A stretch of 64,000 bases of DNA from Saturnia japonica (lineage: Eukaryota > Arthropoda > Insecta > Lepidoptera > Saturniidae): positions 29,766,653 to 29,830,652 of the forward strand of contig CM065304.1 of NCBI GenBank assembly GCA_033032175.1, in the 5' to 3' direction. Position numbers and translations under genes: made by a program. The notes beneath the pieces were generated by a model, which was given only the letters and a program-made list of their open reading frames with translations, had not been told where the DNA came from and ran no database searches. Of this stretch, positions 1 to 12,099 are shown in pieces. The stretch's first letter is position 1. Each line of letters starts with the position of its first letter.

Positions 1-617
1 AGACAGATAATTCTTGTACAAAAAAAAAACTATTAATACAAACACTTGGGTATATAACAAAAATATATCTATAAACTTTAATAATGTTAGTAAATATATT
101 TTTTGATATCTTTGATTTGATGATTGATTTTATTTGATTTGTGAAGTATCTGCAGACATTTTAGTGTCAGAATTTTTTTTTTTCTTGTTTAACTTGTAAG
201 AGTCGACACATGCTATTGTCTCAAAAAGGGCATTAAAACTCAGCATTTAAAACTAAGAATAATTTAAAATGTTGGGTTATATATATATAATATTATGTGT
301 GGCATCAGGCAGGCAATAGAAAAGTATTGTTGTTATATTACTTTTCTGTACTAGATTGACACTCCGACCGAGCGTTTGGCAAAGTGGGAGTGCTGCGCCC
401 ACTCCCCTCTCGTCTAATGTCTCATGTCTATATGGTACTTTAGCTGATGTACACATTTTTAACATATAAAGTAGCCTATAAAATTTATTGTGATAGAATA
501 TTTCATAAACACACTTTTATTTGTTTACATTATAACATGTACTGGTTCCTTAAAGTATTTTCTAAAGAAAAGTATTGTAAGGATATTAATTAGGTCACCT
601 AACTTAAATTATTTCAG
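1..617. other. AT-rich flank or intron upstream of the importin-like exons
   Basis: No coding exon could be recognised. The first visible importin exon begins in mid-codon after an acceptor at 616-617, so at least one upstream exon of about 13 codons should exist; I could not find a convincing match here. It may lie outside the window. A GC-richer patch at about 360-430 interrupts the AT-rich sequence and may be an old repeat. Confidence 0.5.
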
Positions 618-3600
618 ATCGCAATGAATTGGAAGTAGCAGAAATATATCTTAACAATGCTGCACAAAATGACTTCACAACATTTATCAAACTACTATCA
701 GATGTTCTTGTACAAGAAGGCAATAGTGACGTAGCGAAAATGGCCGCCGGCTTGCATTTAAAAAATCTTCTTACATCCAAGGATCCAATGTTAAAACAGC
801 AGTGTCAAGAAAGATGGCTCGCTTTACCTGAAGATATTAAATTTTATATAAAGAATAATGTAAGTCTAATATTGATTAAGTAAACTTCTTTGAAAAGTTC
901 TCTGTTAAAGAAACGAACATTGATCACACTCGTACTAATTGTGCTATTCCATGGCCACATAAAAACGAAACTGTATCCCATATACATGTATCGTATAATA
1001 TCAATAGGGATAAAATTAAATGAGACATTCTCGGATATTATACAATAATTAAATATTATAATAATCACCTGTACATTATTATTAATAATCTAAAATAAAA
1101 TTAATATTGTTCATTCAATTAATACATATTTTCCTTTTAAATATAATTCTTTAAAAAATGTAATATACATAACTGAAATTATCTGAAACTATTGGATATC
1201 TGAGATAATTTCATATGCATGTCCATTAAGATATTCAATATCTCATATCCATAACATCCTTGGTATAAATAAAAGTAACTGTGTATAAAAAATGTATGCT
1301 AATCAAAATAAAGCATTTGTAAAAAAAATTTCAGATCTTAACTACTTTGGGTAAAGAAAATTATAGGCCAAGTTCTGCAGCTCAATGTATTGTATGTGTA
1401 GCCATCATTGAACTACCCGTTGGACAGTGGGATGAACTTATTCCAATTCTTGCCGAAAATGTTATTGGTCAGGCCACAGAGTTAACAAAGGAGGCGACTT
1501 TGGAAGTTTTAAGTAAGATAGTATCTCTTCCAAATTTTATGAAATATTGTTTGAATATATATAAAACTGACTTACAATTTTAATTTTGTTCAGGATATAT
1601 CTGTAAAGATGTAGATGCTGAAGTGTTAAAAGAAAGTATTAATCAGATTCTCACAGCGACAATTCAAGGTATGAGGTCTACGGAACCCAGTAATTATGTT
1701 CGTCTAACTGCAACGAAGGCCTTGCTCAATGTACTTGAACTTTGTAAAGCAAACTTTGAGAATGAAAATGAAAGAAATTGTATAATGGAAGTAGTTTGCG
1801 AAGCAACACAGTCTACTAATATAAGTATTATTGTGGCCGCTCTTCAGTGCTTGGTGAGTACAAAAAACATACAAACATATTGTTGCGGTGGTTAGAAGTG
1901 TTATAATGCGCTTTACATACTGAACCTGTCGTCTCACCGACTTGGACCGGCAGCTTAGTGATAGCGACATTATTTATGATGTCGAAAAAGACAACGTACC
2001 TCCACACTCGTCAGTGAGTGATAACAGAGACAAAGTGGCTCATATAGTGTCACCGACAAAGTTATCCTATTTGCAAGTTCCAAAGATGTGAAGCTGCCGA
2101 CTAATAAACTATGTTCGTTGTACAATCATGATGCAGTGAGGAATGCGCAATATCTCCCATTCATCATCGAGTTTATTTTCGTGCCATCTCTTGTAAAGAG
2201 GCCCTTAGTGCAGTAGTAGTAAATATACTAACTGGTCAAAGGCAAACTTCTTGAAACATGATTTCGTGAGATTGGTTGACCATTTTGTCCAAGTAGTCAT
2301 GGTCATGTTCCATAGGCTTCCTAGTACATGCATGTTGTAATATTGATATATTGTCCAGAAATATTGTTAGCTGGGTACTGTTTTTATTTGTAGTATTGTT
2401 TATGTGCTTTTTTGTGTGTTTTTTGATTTGTTATTTTTTTTAATTCAGTTATTAACAAAACTATTGGTTGATATAACAGTTTCTTACTAAATGCATATGC
2501 GTCACCTTTCCTCCTATACCATGTTTTTTGTTCCAGATTTGTACCAGTAAGTATTGTATAGTATTTTACTATCAGTATTTATAAACAGTAGTTAATTTTC
2601 TATTTTATTTTTAACATATTAAAACTTATTAATACTCATGCATGTTGCATGCACTTACAAGATATAGAGTAGTCAATCAATAAAGATGTTATTTAAATAA
2701 ATTCATCAATTATCGGGCACCAAAGAACTGCTTCTGTAAAGTTAATTGTTTTGTTAGCCTAAAGGCAATTAAGACAATAGAAATAAAATTATTTTAGGTA
2801 AAAATCGTATCACTATACTATGAATATATGGAATGTTATATGAATGAAGCCCTGTTTACGATCACATTGGACGCTATTAAGTCTGATATAGATGAAATCT
2901 CTCTCGAAGGTATTGATTTTTGGACAAATGTTATTAAAATAGAAATACAGCTTGGAATTGAAGAAGCCGAGGCTGCTAAAACAGGTACCTACCATTTTAC
3001 ACATTACTACAATCATTTTACCCTAACGCTCTAAACCCATGAAGATAAAAAACCGGCCAAGTGCGAGTCGGACTTGCGCACCGAGGGTTCCGTAATTGTA
3101 CAGCCACATTCGCCAAAATTAGTAGTTAACGTTACTGAAGAAAGCACTGAACAATTGTAATGAAAAGATATTGAAGAACAAACTTAACTTTAACGTTAGA
3201 AAAGTGTTGTCCCTGTACATCGATATATAGCGCGGTCAGTTTACCAATTGCAAATATGTTTATAATAGCAACTTTTACAGTTTTACTCTTTTCGGATTTT
3301 ATCCTTGGTTGTGCTGTAAGACATTGCTTCTTGCCAAATTTTATGATTATCGGTAAACTGGAAGAATACCCTGTATTCCGTTTGCGAGTGTTAAAATATA
3401 CAGCAAGAACAGCCGTATCTTTTGATTGCGATGACTTAAAAGTTTGATTGTTTTTAACAGCTCGAAGGGTTTGCACATCTTAATATTTGATATCAGTTTT
3501 GACTTGATACCACCACGCGCTCCTGGGAAAAAGTGTCAGATAGACAGGCTGACAACGAAGTGATCCCATAGGGTTTCTTTTGAGGTACGGAACCCTAAAA

Positions 3601-5672
3601 ATGGTCAAGTTCAATATTATTATTACCCTACTGCGTAAATGTAGGGTTAGTTTTTTCGAGCGTATGTATGCATGTACGAGGTTTGCCCCAAAAGTATCCG
3701 ACCTGTATCCATAACTTGGAAGACGTACATTGTCGATTTCATGTTTGTTGGATTTTGCTATCGTTAAAAATGACGGAGAGAACGGAACAACGAATTAGCA
3801 TAAAGTTTTGCTCCAAACGCGAAGGAGTTGGGTAGAGACCATCGAAATGATGCAGGAGCCATTTGAATATGCTTGTAAGGGCAAAACTCACTTTAATTTG
3901 ATTTAATAATACGAGCGATTCAAAAACGGTCGCACCGAATAATATCGGTTGTGTGCAACTCGCGATTGCGCAAAATCGTCGTTTGACTGTGCGTGAGATA
4001 GAAGATTATCTCGGGATTTCGAAAAATTTGTGTTTTGAGAATTTAGGAATGTGTTGCGTGTGTGCGAACAAGGCAACTTGGAAATAGTTACTGATGATAA
4101 AAATGTGCTCTGGAAGACTGTTACCGGTGACGAATCCTGGGTTTACGGTTATGACCCCGAAACGAAACAACAATCCTCACAATTGAAGCTTCCATCAGAG
4201 ACGCGTGCACTCATGGCCATTCCGAAAACTGATTACCAGAACTGCATCAAGGATGTGGAAGCACCGATGGGAGCGTATTGTTCAGTCGAAGGGGGGATAC
4301 TTCGAAGGATGCTATGAGACGGATGTCGAAAAATAATGCCAGTGTGAAGTTACAGGAACAGGTCGGATACTTTTGGGACACAGTAGTATGTCAATTGCTC
4401 AAATAAACGGCTTGATGGATTTTAGCATATGAGATGTCGTTAGATTCGTCTTAATTGTGGGAGTGACGTAGGCTATATTATATTTAAGTACGACATTTGG
4501 AAATTAAATAAAAAGCAAAAATAGATTATTAGCTTTATGGGGGGGGGGGGGGCTCCCCTTTCAAAATGTTAGATTAATGCAAGTGGCCAAATTAACGTCA
4601 AACTTTTTTTATGTGTACCTTAGTGTAGGGGGGTTCCAACAAAATTAGAGTTCTCAGAAATATCTTTGGAGATTTGTAGCTACTTGGGTTAGACAGACTG
4701 GTGGAATAACTCCACCCTACAGAAGATCGCAGCCAATACCATCAGTTGGGTGCTAGTATAAGGAATAATAATAATTTATGAAAACTGTTTCACTGTTATT
4801 TATACAAATAATAAAATTGAAGTGTCTGTTTGTAATGTCAAAATAACAGCTTTTTACTAAATACATATCAAAGTATATACGATACCTATAACAAAAAACC
4901 CATTTAAACTTTTTTGTCTGTCTGTCTGTTTGTTCCGAGTATTCTCCGAAATGGTTGCACCGATTTTGACGGAACTTTTATTGGTAGATAGCTGATTTTA
5001 TAGGAAGTAACAGGCTACTTTTATTTAAGAAAAAAAATTAGAGTTCCGCATAAATTAAAAAAAAACTGATCATGGAGAATCAATTTGGACGATTAAATGG
5101 CTTACGCTGAGTAAACCATAAGAGATATAGCAAATTAATGTGCTAAACAATTGTAGACATTAAAAAGGCCTCCAAAAAGTCAGCGAGAGTGCACGTCTAT
5201 CTTCTAAGGAACACACACAATAAGCATTTCCGTCTTTAAAATAGCCGGGAGCGGAGGAGCATCATTCGCGCGGGCATTCTGTAGTCCACGTGAGCGAAGC
5301 CGCGGGCACAGCTAGTTAATGCAATAAAATAATACCTATGTTGTCAATTTATCCGCAGGTCGTCCAGCTGTTAGGACCTCCAGATTCTACGCTAGAAGGG
5401 TATTACATTCCCTGGCGCCTACTTTAACTCAGAAATTAAATAAAGATTGTGATACTACTGATGATGAGTTGGACTGGAACCCACCGAGGGCCGTAGCAAT
5501 GTGTTTAATGCTTCTGTTAACTTGTTATGAAGATGAAACTGTGGATCTTGTGTCACCATTTATTGATTCTAAGATTAAAGATATTAACTGGAGATACAGG
5601 GAGGCTGCTTTAATGGCGTACGACAATGTCTTAGATGGAGTTAATCCTGACATGTTAAAATTCTTTCTTTGA
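618..5672 (+). CDS. Truncated importin subunit beta-1 (karyopherin beta-1) paralogue, five exons
   Basis: Exons are 618-859, 1335-1512, 1594-1853, 2798-2984 and 5359-5672. All have AG acceptors and GT donors, and phases agree throughout, giving 392 codons without a break. The protein follows importin-beta HEAT repeats from close to the N terminus. Landmarks are [72 protein letters not shown] and [15 protein letters not shown]. The full family is about 870 residues; this copy stops at 5670-5672 just after the segment matching about residue 400. The family's N-terminal half binds RanGTP and FG nucleoporins, and the missing C-terminal half binds the importin-alpha IBB domain. The open exons and intact splice sites suggest a maintained gene, not a processed pseudogene. 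The terminal exon ends in FFL-stop where the family continues, so the 3' part was lost by rearrangement. Expression is unknown. The first exon is missing. Confidence 0.85.
3040..3600 (+). repeat. Interspersed repeat with inverted GGGTTCCGTA ends (intron 4 of the importin-like gene)
   Basis: The left end carries the phrase AAGTGCGAGTCGGACTTGCG followed by GAGGGTTCCGTA. The right end carries AGGTACGGAACCCT, so the sub-termini are inverted. This arrangement is very common in lepidopteran genomes. A related segment in the opposite orientation lies at 22655-22900. No credible protein is encoded. Confidence 0.6.
3676..4388 (+). mobile_element. Mariner-family DNA transposon, internally deleted
   Basis: Terminal inverted repeats are visible: CCCAAAAGTATCCGACCTG on the left (3687-3705) and its reverse complement on the right (4359-4377). 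The element is about 0.71 kb, while an intact mariner is about 1.3 kb. At about 4114-4185 it encodes the family motif [17 protein letters not shown] around the second catalytic aspartate, and an N-terminal piece near 3770-3960 is out of frame. It lies inside intron 4 of the importin-like gene. It cannot make an active transposase. Confidence 0.85.
4790..5318 (+). repeat. Interspersed repeat ending in GCGGGCACAGCTAGT
   Basis: It starts with AATAAAATTGAAGTGTCTGT, contains a TTGTTCCGAGTATTCTCCGA-type core, and ends with the GAAGCCGCGGGCACAGCTAG tail typical of a common lepidopteran repeat. Other copies in the window are at 28690-29012 (5' part) and 9755-9972 (3' part). No protein is encoded. Confidence 0.65.
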
Positions 5673-5706
5673 ATAGTTTATGTTTATCTTTCTAATTTCA
5701 AACAGA

Positions 5707-5712
5707 AATAAA
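5707..5712 (+). promoter_or_regulatory. Polyadenylation signal AATAAA
   Basis: A canonical AATAAA lies about 35 bases after the stop codon of the importin-like gene, and a second lies at 5815-5820. They fit a real, short 3' UTR for the truncated form. This is motif evidence only. Confidence 0.45.
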
Positions 5713-5820
5713 GTTGTCTACTTATAAACTATGGTGGTTTAAAAGATGTGTCAATTAATTCTTTACTCCCTAACTTTCGATGATTTGTAATTTTGGTTGT
5801 ATAATTAGAAATTCAATAAA

Positions 5821-6010
5821 AAATCTTTATTACATTTTTGCCCTTAGAAGGCACTCATGAACGTCAAAACGCTGCTACCGGTTCGGAAAACATCCCAGTC
5901 ATTGAGTAGAGCTGGGAAGAAACTCGATCGGGTTCATCTTGGTTATCCTTTTATTCAATAGTATTAATGTAATACAAAAAAAAGTTGCCCGCCACGGGAC
6001 ACCCGGCAGA
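5821..6010. repeat. Diverged repeat tail downstream of the importin-like gene
   Basis: The stretch CGCTGCTACCGGTTCGGAAA followed by AGAGCTGGGAAGAAACTC resembles the 3' part of a widespread lepidopteran interspersed repeat. It is strongly diverged, and its boundaries are approximate. Confidence 0.4.
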
Positions 6011-7209
6011 TGTAAAACATCTTAGTAAATATTAAAAAAAAAAACAAAGTTTGTGTGTGTTTGACTGACTGACTGTTCCAGTACCAGTACCCAAAAGAAA
6101 GTCACTGGGAAATGTATATTTTATTGCTATATGTATGGTGGTCGCGATCCCAACCAACCGCTTTTAATCTACCCATGGTTTAACACGCAACCAAGAAACG
6201 ATCCAGTATGTCTATTTAAAAAAAAAAAAACAAACGTACTCTGCATCACACCGCCACCGTGGGCCCTTTGGCAACATCTGGCAACATTGGGTCTAACATT
6301 CGGTCTTACCCGCTGCATTAGATGTTTCATATCAATAATAATAATTTAGTGGATGCACAGATAGGGACTCGCTTCTAGACATCACTATCATTCACATAAT
6401 TATAATGATCCATCCTATAATAACTTTATGACAGTAAACTTGCTTGGCATGGTCCATAAACTCATTGTCCGGCAAATAAGTAATGTGCTTCGGGATCTTA
6501 AAGAATAAAAAAAACTATAGTCCTACTGTGTAAAACACGGTACCTACGACAAAGGCCATAAGAGGATAAGCAAAGCAAAAGTACCTTTTGGAAATATCTT
6601 AATGATATTTTTTGAACATGTAGGTAATATAGAAGTATTAAGATCCTGAAAATTTTAGACTTCAATCTAAATCAGTTTATAAGAAAAATAAAGATTATTA
6701 AAAAATAGACAATATTTTTTTACTTTAAATTGAGTGGACCGATTCGTTTCATATAAGTCTATTTCTAGTATCATTAACATTGTGCTGATCTTTGATAAAA
6801 TCTAGTTTATCAAAGTTTGTTTTAATGTATATTCAATTCTCATTCAAGCATTACATAGAGAATGTATTAAGACATGTATTAAGTTGTAGATTGCTCGAAT
6901 CACCCGTTTTTTAGCCTGACCAGGGATGAGACACATAAACACCTTCGCCATATTGCTGAAATTTATGGAAGTAATTCCTTTTACTTGCAACAGTAATGCA
7001 TAACCTTAACGTCATTTGACAATTGCTATCAAAGTGAAAATTGAATATATTGTAGCAAATTATTTCTTTTTGTGTGTTTAAATTCACTAAAATGTTGAAA
7101 CATGGTTGTGAAAAAGACCTTACATTTTACGTTATAGGGACACTTCATGCACGACTTCTTGTGATAAAATAACGTATAGTATGTTCACAAGCCAAATGAC
7201 TTATAATAT
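6011..7209. other. No gene recognised
   Basis: AT-rich DNA with homopolymer runs and short simple repeats. Only short, compositionally random open frames are present. I see no splice-bounded exon and no transposon ends. Confidence 0.5.
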
Positions 7210-7659
7210 TGTTACACCCGTGGGTATTAAAAATGCCGATGATCGACGTGAAGAAGATTTATTTGAATTCCACACAGTTACAAATTACACGAACTCACAA
7301 CACAGTGTGGCTTCTCTTCCTTTTATCGCTCGTTGTTATCGCTTTGTAATTAAAAACTGAATTGCCTCGGCGCCGCGCCAGAGTCGCTTATATACCTACA
7401 CTAAACGACCGCAGAAACATCGTGAAGCGTCCCGAACTTTTCATTGATGTTTACTTTTAATGCCCTATTGATGACGTAATCGAGGCGATAAGCCTTAACT
7501 ATACATGTTTGTGTAAACTGCGATGTTTACACAAACTTGCGCCGCGGTTGTTTATGACGTGAACATTATTTCGATGTCCTGAGAAGTTTCTAGTTGCTTC
7601 GAGATATTTCGGGAACAGGATTTTTCTATCTTTTTAATCGGGTTTAGCAGGTCGTAACA
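7210..7659. mobile_element. Solo long terminal repeat
   Basis: A 450-bp block starts TGTTAC and ends GTAACA, the expected TG...CA short inverted ends. It is flanked on both sides by ATAT (7206-7209 and 7660-7663), a 4-bp target duplication. A TATA-like TATATACC lies near 7389. No gag-pol is adjacent, so it is a recombined solo LTR. The superfamily cannot be assigned. Confidence 0.6.
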
Positions 7660-7839
7660 ATATATTATGGGACATAAAATTAAATTATATTTAAAGATAG
7701 TAACAAAATAATTTATAAAAAATGCATAGACCAGTTTATATTGTCAAGGCTATGCTAATTGTTGCCATAAAAAATGCAAAAGTAGCGTCCTCATTGCAGA
7801 GTTATTATTTTCCTGATCAGGCTTTAAACCAAACTTTTA

Positions 7840-8560
7840 TAAAATTAACTATGAAGAAATGACTAAAACACTACTTGATAACCAAATAACAGACAAAGAT
7901 ATCACGGATATTAAAGGAGATAATTTTGTTACCAAAACCACTAATGCTATTGAAACCCATATACCTCTCAAATCCAGAAAGAACAACGTAAAATTAAATA
8001 AACCTTGAATTTGTCAAGAAGTATTAGATATAGTTAGGAAAAAAATGAGCTCATGAAGACAATATATTCTTGATGTCTCCACAAAATCATACAAAGATTA
8101 CAGGAAAGTGAACAATCAATTGGTGGCCAAGTTCAGAAAACTTAGCTTAAAATTCGAAGTAGTTGAATCTGGACACAAATCGTTCTACTCTTATGTTCGC
8201 AATTAAATCTCTTCCACAGCATCAGTACCACCCTAACTAAATTCGTAATACGAATTTACTAGTATGCCTTGATAAATGTACACGTAACTTTAATAATAAT
8301 CAACCAATCGATGTCATATACTCTTAGACAACGAAAAGGCATTTGACAAAGTCTGTATTAGAAGATTATTAACTAAACTCGATCACTGGAATCCGAGGTC
8401 AACTTCTTTAATGGATAGCAGGTTTCCTCACATTCTTCAATGGATAACAGGTTACCTCACAGATATGACATTTGAGGTAAGGGTCGGTGAAACCTTATCG
8501 GATATCCATAATGTCAATAGTGTCGTGTCTCAGGGGTCTTTAAATTACAGTGGAAACAAG
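7840..8560 (+). pseudogene. Degenerate non-LTR retrotransposon reverse transcriptase fragment
   Basis: Several frames together resemble a LINE ORF2. Near 8330-8350 there is a DNEKAFDKV-like RT motif, followed by LLTKL and, at about 8440-8500, LQWITGYLTDMTFEVRVGE and a degraded VPQGS-like SQGS. Stops and frameshifts are frequent. Upstream pieces look like the linker before the RT domain. It is a dead relic, probably Jockey- or CR1-like. Confidence 0.55.
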
Positions 8561-8649
8561 TTTTACTTAAAGAATGTGAAGAAGGAGTCACATTTTGCAG
8601 CAATGGTGTTAGAGACAGGTCAGATATGCCTAGGAATTTAAAAATAATG

Positions 8650-8960
8650 TAATAACAAAGTGTTAAGGTTGATTGTTTTATTTTGAAAAGATTGTACCAA
8701 CTCACCAAGGTCAAGATCATCGGAATACGTTTTCCTTGAAGCATTACCTTCATGTTTTGTTAAACCTACAAATGTAAATGAATTTAGTTAAAGACTTCCA
8801 ATGTTTACATCATATTGGTATTCAAAGAACTCGTACAACTAGTTAGTAATAGTGAGACATACCGTCAGATAAAGTTGAAGATATTTTCAGAAGACATGTC
8901 CCACTTACAGATATTCCAATATAAATTAAATAGGTATAGATAGACTATAAATATGCTTAC
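8650..8960. other. No gene recognised
   Basis: AT-rich DNA between a LINE relic and the minus-strand orphan exon. If that exon is real, this is intron sequence downstream of its donor. Confidence 0.4.
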
Positions 8961-9179
8961 TGTTTTCTTTTGAAATGGAAGTTGGTGGCTTGGGGTAGCA
9001 AATTGTGTTATCTTTTGACACTATATTGTCGCTGTCATCATCATCATCAGTGCTGAGGTAGATCGTGTTTCTTTTCTTTTTTCTTACACTCCGCTGCACC
9101 CTACTTTCACTGCCTGATGTTCCAAGCTCTGAATCATTTTCGGCTTGTTTAGATTTTTCTCGGGTTTTTATTAAATCAT
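8961..9179 (-). CDS. Orphan coding-like exon of an unrecognised minus-strand gene
   Basis: On the minus strand an acceptor TTTTCAG (ending at 9180) and a donor GTAAGC (8955-8960) bound 219 bases that are open in one frame. The translation is charged and serine-rich, with a basic run VRKKKRN and an acidic run STDDDDDSDN. This pattern suits a disordered region of a nuclear protein. No domain is recognised and no neighbouring exon was found with confidence. The repeat at 9300-9664 lies upstream in the putative intron. Confidence 0.4.
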
Positions 9180-9299
9180 CTGAAAATGATTGGTAGGTAA
9201 GGTAGATACAGCCCGAGATAAAGAGAATAGAATTTATTTATAATAGATGAGTGTAGCTGCTACCAACCTAAATATTATCAATCACAAGTACGATCTCAT

Positions 9300-9664
9300 C
9301 CTTGCGTTAAACACATGTGAACTTACCGCATTGAGGAAGCACTCCACAGGATGCCACCCGGAAGACTAGCACCGATACTTCGTCTTCACAATAGCGCAAC
9401 ATTAATAACGCAATAAATAACGAAAGGGATCGGCCGAGAACAATACCCCAAGCGGATGCTCCTCGGCACCATGGTGCTCGACCCGCTACCGCATCTGTTG
9501 TCCAAACTGCATTGACCAAACGCAAGCAAGGAACAAGGGACCGGATTCTCCCACTCTGACAGACACATATGTTCGGGTATAAAGACCGGAACATTTCCAA
9601 GTCCGGTGAAGCTGTAAAAGCCGCAGCGGCTTTAGGGCCCATAAGGCTAACAGTGTAGTCAGTT
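9300..9664 (+). mobile_element. 3' end of a Jockey-like LINE (plus strand)
   Basis: The segment ends with AAGTCCGGTGAAGCTGTAAA, a GCCGCAGCGGCT core and GGCTAACAGTGTAGTCAG. The same 3' end occurs on the minus strand at 36038-36134 and 36896-36978, the latter attached to an RT C terminus. The body upstream (about 9300-9590) is presumably 3' UTR. No real coding sequence is present. Confidence 0.55.
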
Positions 9665-9754
9665 CTAAAACAAATACACTTTATATTCAACCTTCTGATT
9701 GTATGTTTCATTTATACAAACTACCTAATCTTAGAGTGGCACAGTAGACCCTAA

Positions 9755-9972
9755 ACTGAGTAAACCATAAGAGATATAGCAAATTAATGTACTACATAAT
9801 TATTGGCATTAAAAGGACATATACAGAAGTCCGGGAGAGTACCTATACATCTATCTTCTAAGGAACACCCACAATAAGCATTTTTGTCTTTAAAATAGCC
9901 GGGAGCGGGGGAGCAAGATTCGCGCGGGAATCGATTAGTCCACGTGAGCGAAGCCACGGGCACAACTAGTAA
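9755..9972 (+). repeat. 3' half of the GCGGGCACAGCTAGT repeat family
   Basis: It shares TGAGTAAACCATAAGAGATA, AATAGCCGGGAGCGG and CACGTGAGCGAAGCC with the copy at 4790-5318, and ends in ACGGGCACAACTAGTAAAT. Confidence 0.65.
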
Positions 9973-10078
9973 ATAATAAAAAGACCTCCTATAATTGGTT
10001 GGACGGTTTGAATTATACTGGGGTGGAAGTTGTTTCTGTACGCCATCAGTGTCATAGTTTTGCTAAACAGAAATTCAT

Positions 10079-10200
10079 ACTACTTAATATTATAAATGCG
10101 AAAGTAAACCCTGTTAGGTTTTCACGCCTAAACGGCTGAACAAATTTCCTGAATTTTTTTTTAGAGATAGATATGTCCGTATGTATTGACGAGCCACTCC
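10079..10200 (+). repeat. Interspersed repeat fragment (AATATTATAAATGCGAAAGT)
   Basis: AATATTATAAATGCGAAAGT followed by a GGCTGAACAAATTTCCTGAA-type core is a common lepidopteran repeat signature. Boundaries are approximate. Confidence 0.45.
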
Positions 10201-11300
10201 AGATTTTAAGCCACATGTATTTACTCGGCACAATCTTAGGTTTCGAATTTATAGTCGAGTTACGCTAACTTTATGCTTAGCTTTAATCAAGGAAGTGACT
10301 GGTAACTGTCAATTAACGATTCGATATCACATCGGGAATGTTAAATTTCTTCAACTGAAACCTTTGATCAATAAACAAATAAATTAATCACGAAAACAGT
10401 CATTTCGAAGTACTCCCAAATCATAAAACCTATAAAGGGCACGGTCTGAATCACGATAAGGTCGACTGGATAATTATTGCGAGTTTTTAAACTACTTATT
10501 TATTTGAATTTCTCATGCTTCAATATTTAATTATAGCTGTAATCTGTCATAAAATTACAACTAGCGGCTTCGCACGCGTTTTTAGTTACGCAGTAGATAT
10601 TTACATCTCGTAACTTTATTTTTACCCATATTGTTGACAATTCATATGCCGTATCAATTGAGGAATGGCGTGTATTTCCCGTTTGCAATTTTCATCAAAC
10701 AATTATTTTTATTTCTTTCTTACCAAAAGCATAAATATGAATATCCTTGATTTGAGACATGACGGGTTCTTCATACAAACTTTCACCCAAGTTTTATTTT
10801 CACCATATATGGAATAGCACAATGAAATAATTCACTTTTAGCAAAACTGTATAATCTAGATAAGTTACAATAGATATATCCCTTAGAATATATAAACACC
10901 CACGAGCCGCGATTGACAGCGCACGTCATATTCCTATCATAAAATAAAACAGTAATTATGCCGTACTGCGTAGTTAAACAGTTTATATACACTTCAGCCA
11001 ATCTTAAAAAGAATACTGGACTATCATTTAATATGTAACTATTAGAGAAATACAATACATTTCTTATTAAGTATAACACTGTCAATAAATCAACATACTA
11101 GATTGACAATCAACAAACTGGTTGGTATGGCAGCCGATGTCATTTCCGTTGTAAAATTTTACAGGTCCGTCCGTAGTCAGGTCACTAGAGAGCGTTAACG
11201 GCGTTTGCCTTCCGCGCACTTTATACTCGAATATCGTAGCTTCTACTATATTTAAATTACTCAAACTTATTTATTATTCTAAAGAAAACCAAGGGTAAGC
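10200..11300. other. No gene recognised
   Basis: AT-rich. A possible repeat scrap ACTAGCGGCTTCGCACGCG lies at about 10560-10580. Open frames on both strands are short and lack splice context. Confidence 0.45.
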
Positions 11301-11342
11301 TTTTAAGACTAATAAACAAAGGACCCTGGTAAGATATTTTGC

Positions 11343-11630
11343 TTGGGCTTTCGGTTTTGGCGAAACATACTTGCGAGTGGTTTGTGCGCACTGCCAAGTA
11401 ACTTTGTAAATTCGATATCTAATGTAGATCATTTAAGTGAAGCTTGTAAAAATTGTTTTAAGGATTCCGAAGCCGCCACGAATTTGAAACTTCACCGGAC
11501 GAAGTACTTATACAGAAACTATTAACAATGTTCTGGCACCGCACTTTCTAAATTTATTGCTAGCCGAAATCGACCAGCAAAAATACAGCGTAATCATTGA
11601 CGAGTCTACAGACATTATACCATTTCTATT
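11343..11630 (+). pseudogene. hAT-superfamily transposase relic
   Basis: One frame reads VDHLSEACKNCFKDSEAA and NLKLHRTK (11427-11505). After a frame break the sequence continues as NVLAPHFLNLL and YSVIIDESTDI (about 11527-11610). The order and the I-D-E-S-T-D motif, which carries a catalytic aspartate, match hAT transposases. A stop at about 11523 and missing flanks show it is dead. No terminal repeats were seen. Confidence 0.65.
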
Positions 11631-12099
11631 TTTTTTTTATTTTCTCGATGACAGCTCCTGTGAAAACTTGAACGAGTATCTTTTTTACATTATGTATGCA
11701 TATTTTATAAAAATATGACGTTTACACACGTACAAGGTTCTTCTTCTTATTCTTCTTCCTAACTTGGCAACCGGTCCTCTTTAATGAAGACTATTACTGC
11801 CATTATCGAGTGAATTATATTGTCAAGTGTTATGACGATTCAGTACCCTAATAAGATGGTAGCTCCCTTGTTAGAACTTTCTAGGAAATTTTTGTGGGAT
11901 CTCGGAATGAATGCTTTCAGCTTATATTTATAATTCACCTCACTTATGCACAAAAACCAAACTATATCATGCAAAACGCCACCAATATTACATAATATAG
12001 GGTCAAAAACCTAAGTCATTAGTCAGGCAGCGTAATGGCCGCACGCGTAATGGTAAACTGTAGAAAATTAAATATAAAATAAAGTTTTTATCAGCTAAA

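Noticed and set aside
1895..2340. A frame in intron 3 reading [18 protein letters not shown], like an acidic transposase N terminus
   Set aside because: Too short and degenerate, without terminal repeats or a catalytic region. A piggyBac origin was considered but is not supportable.
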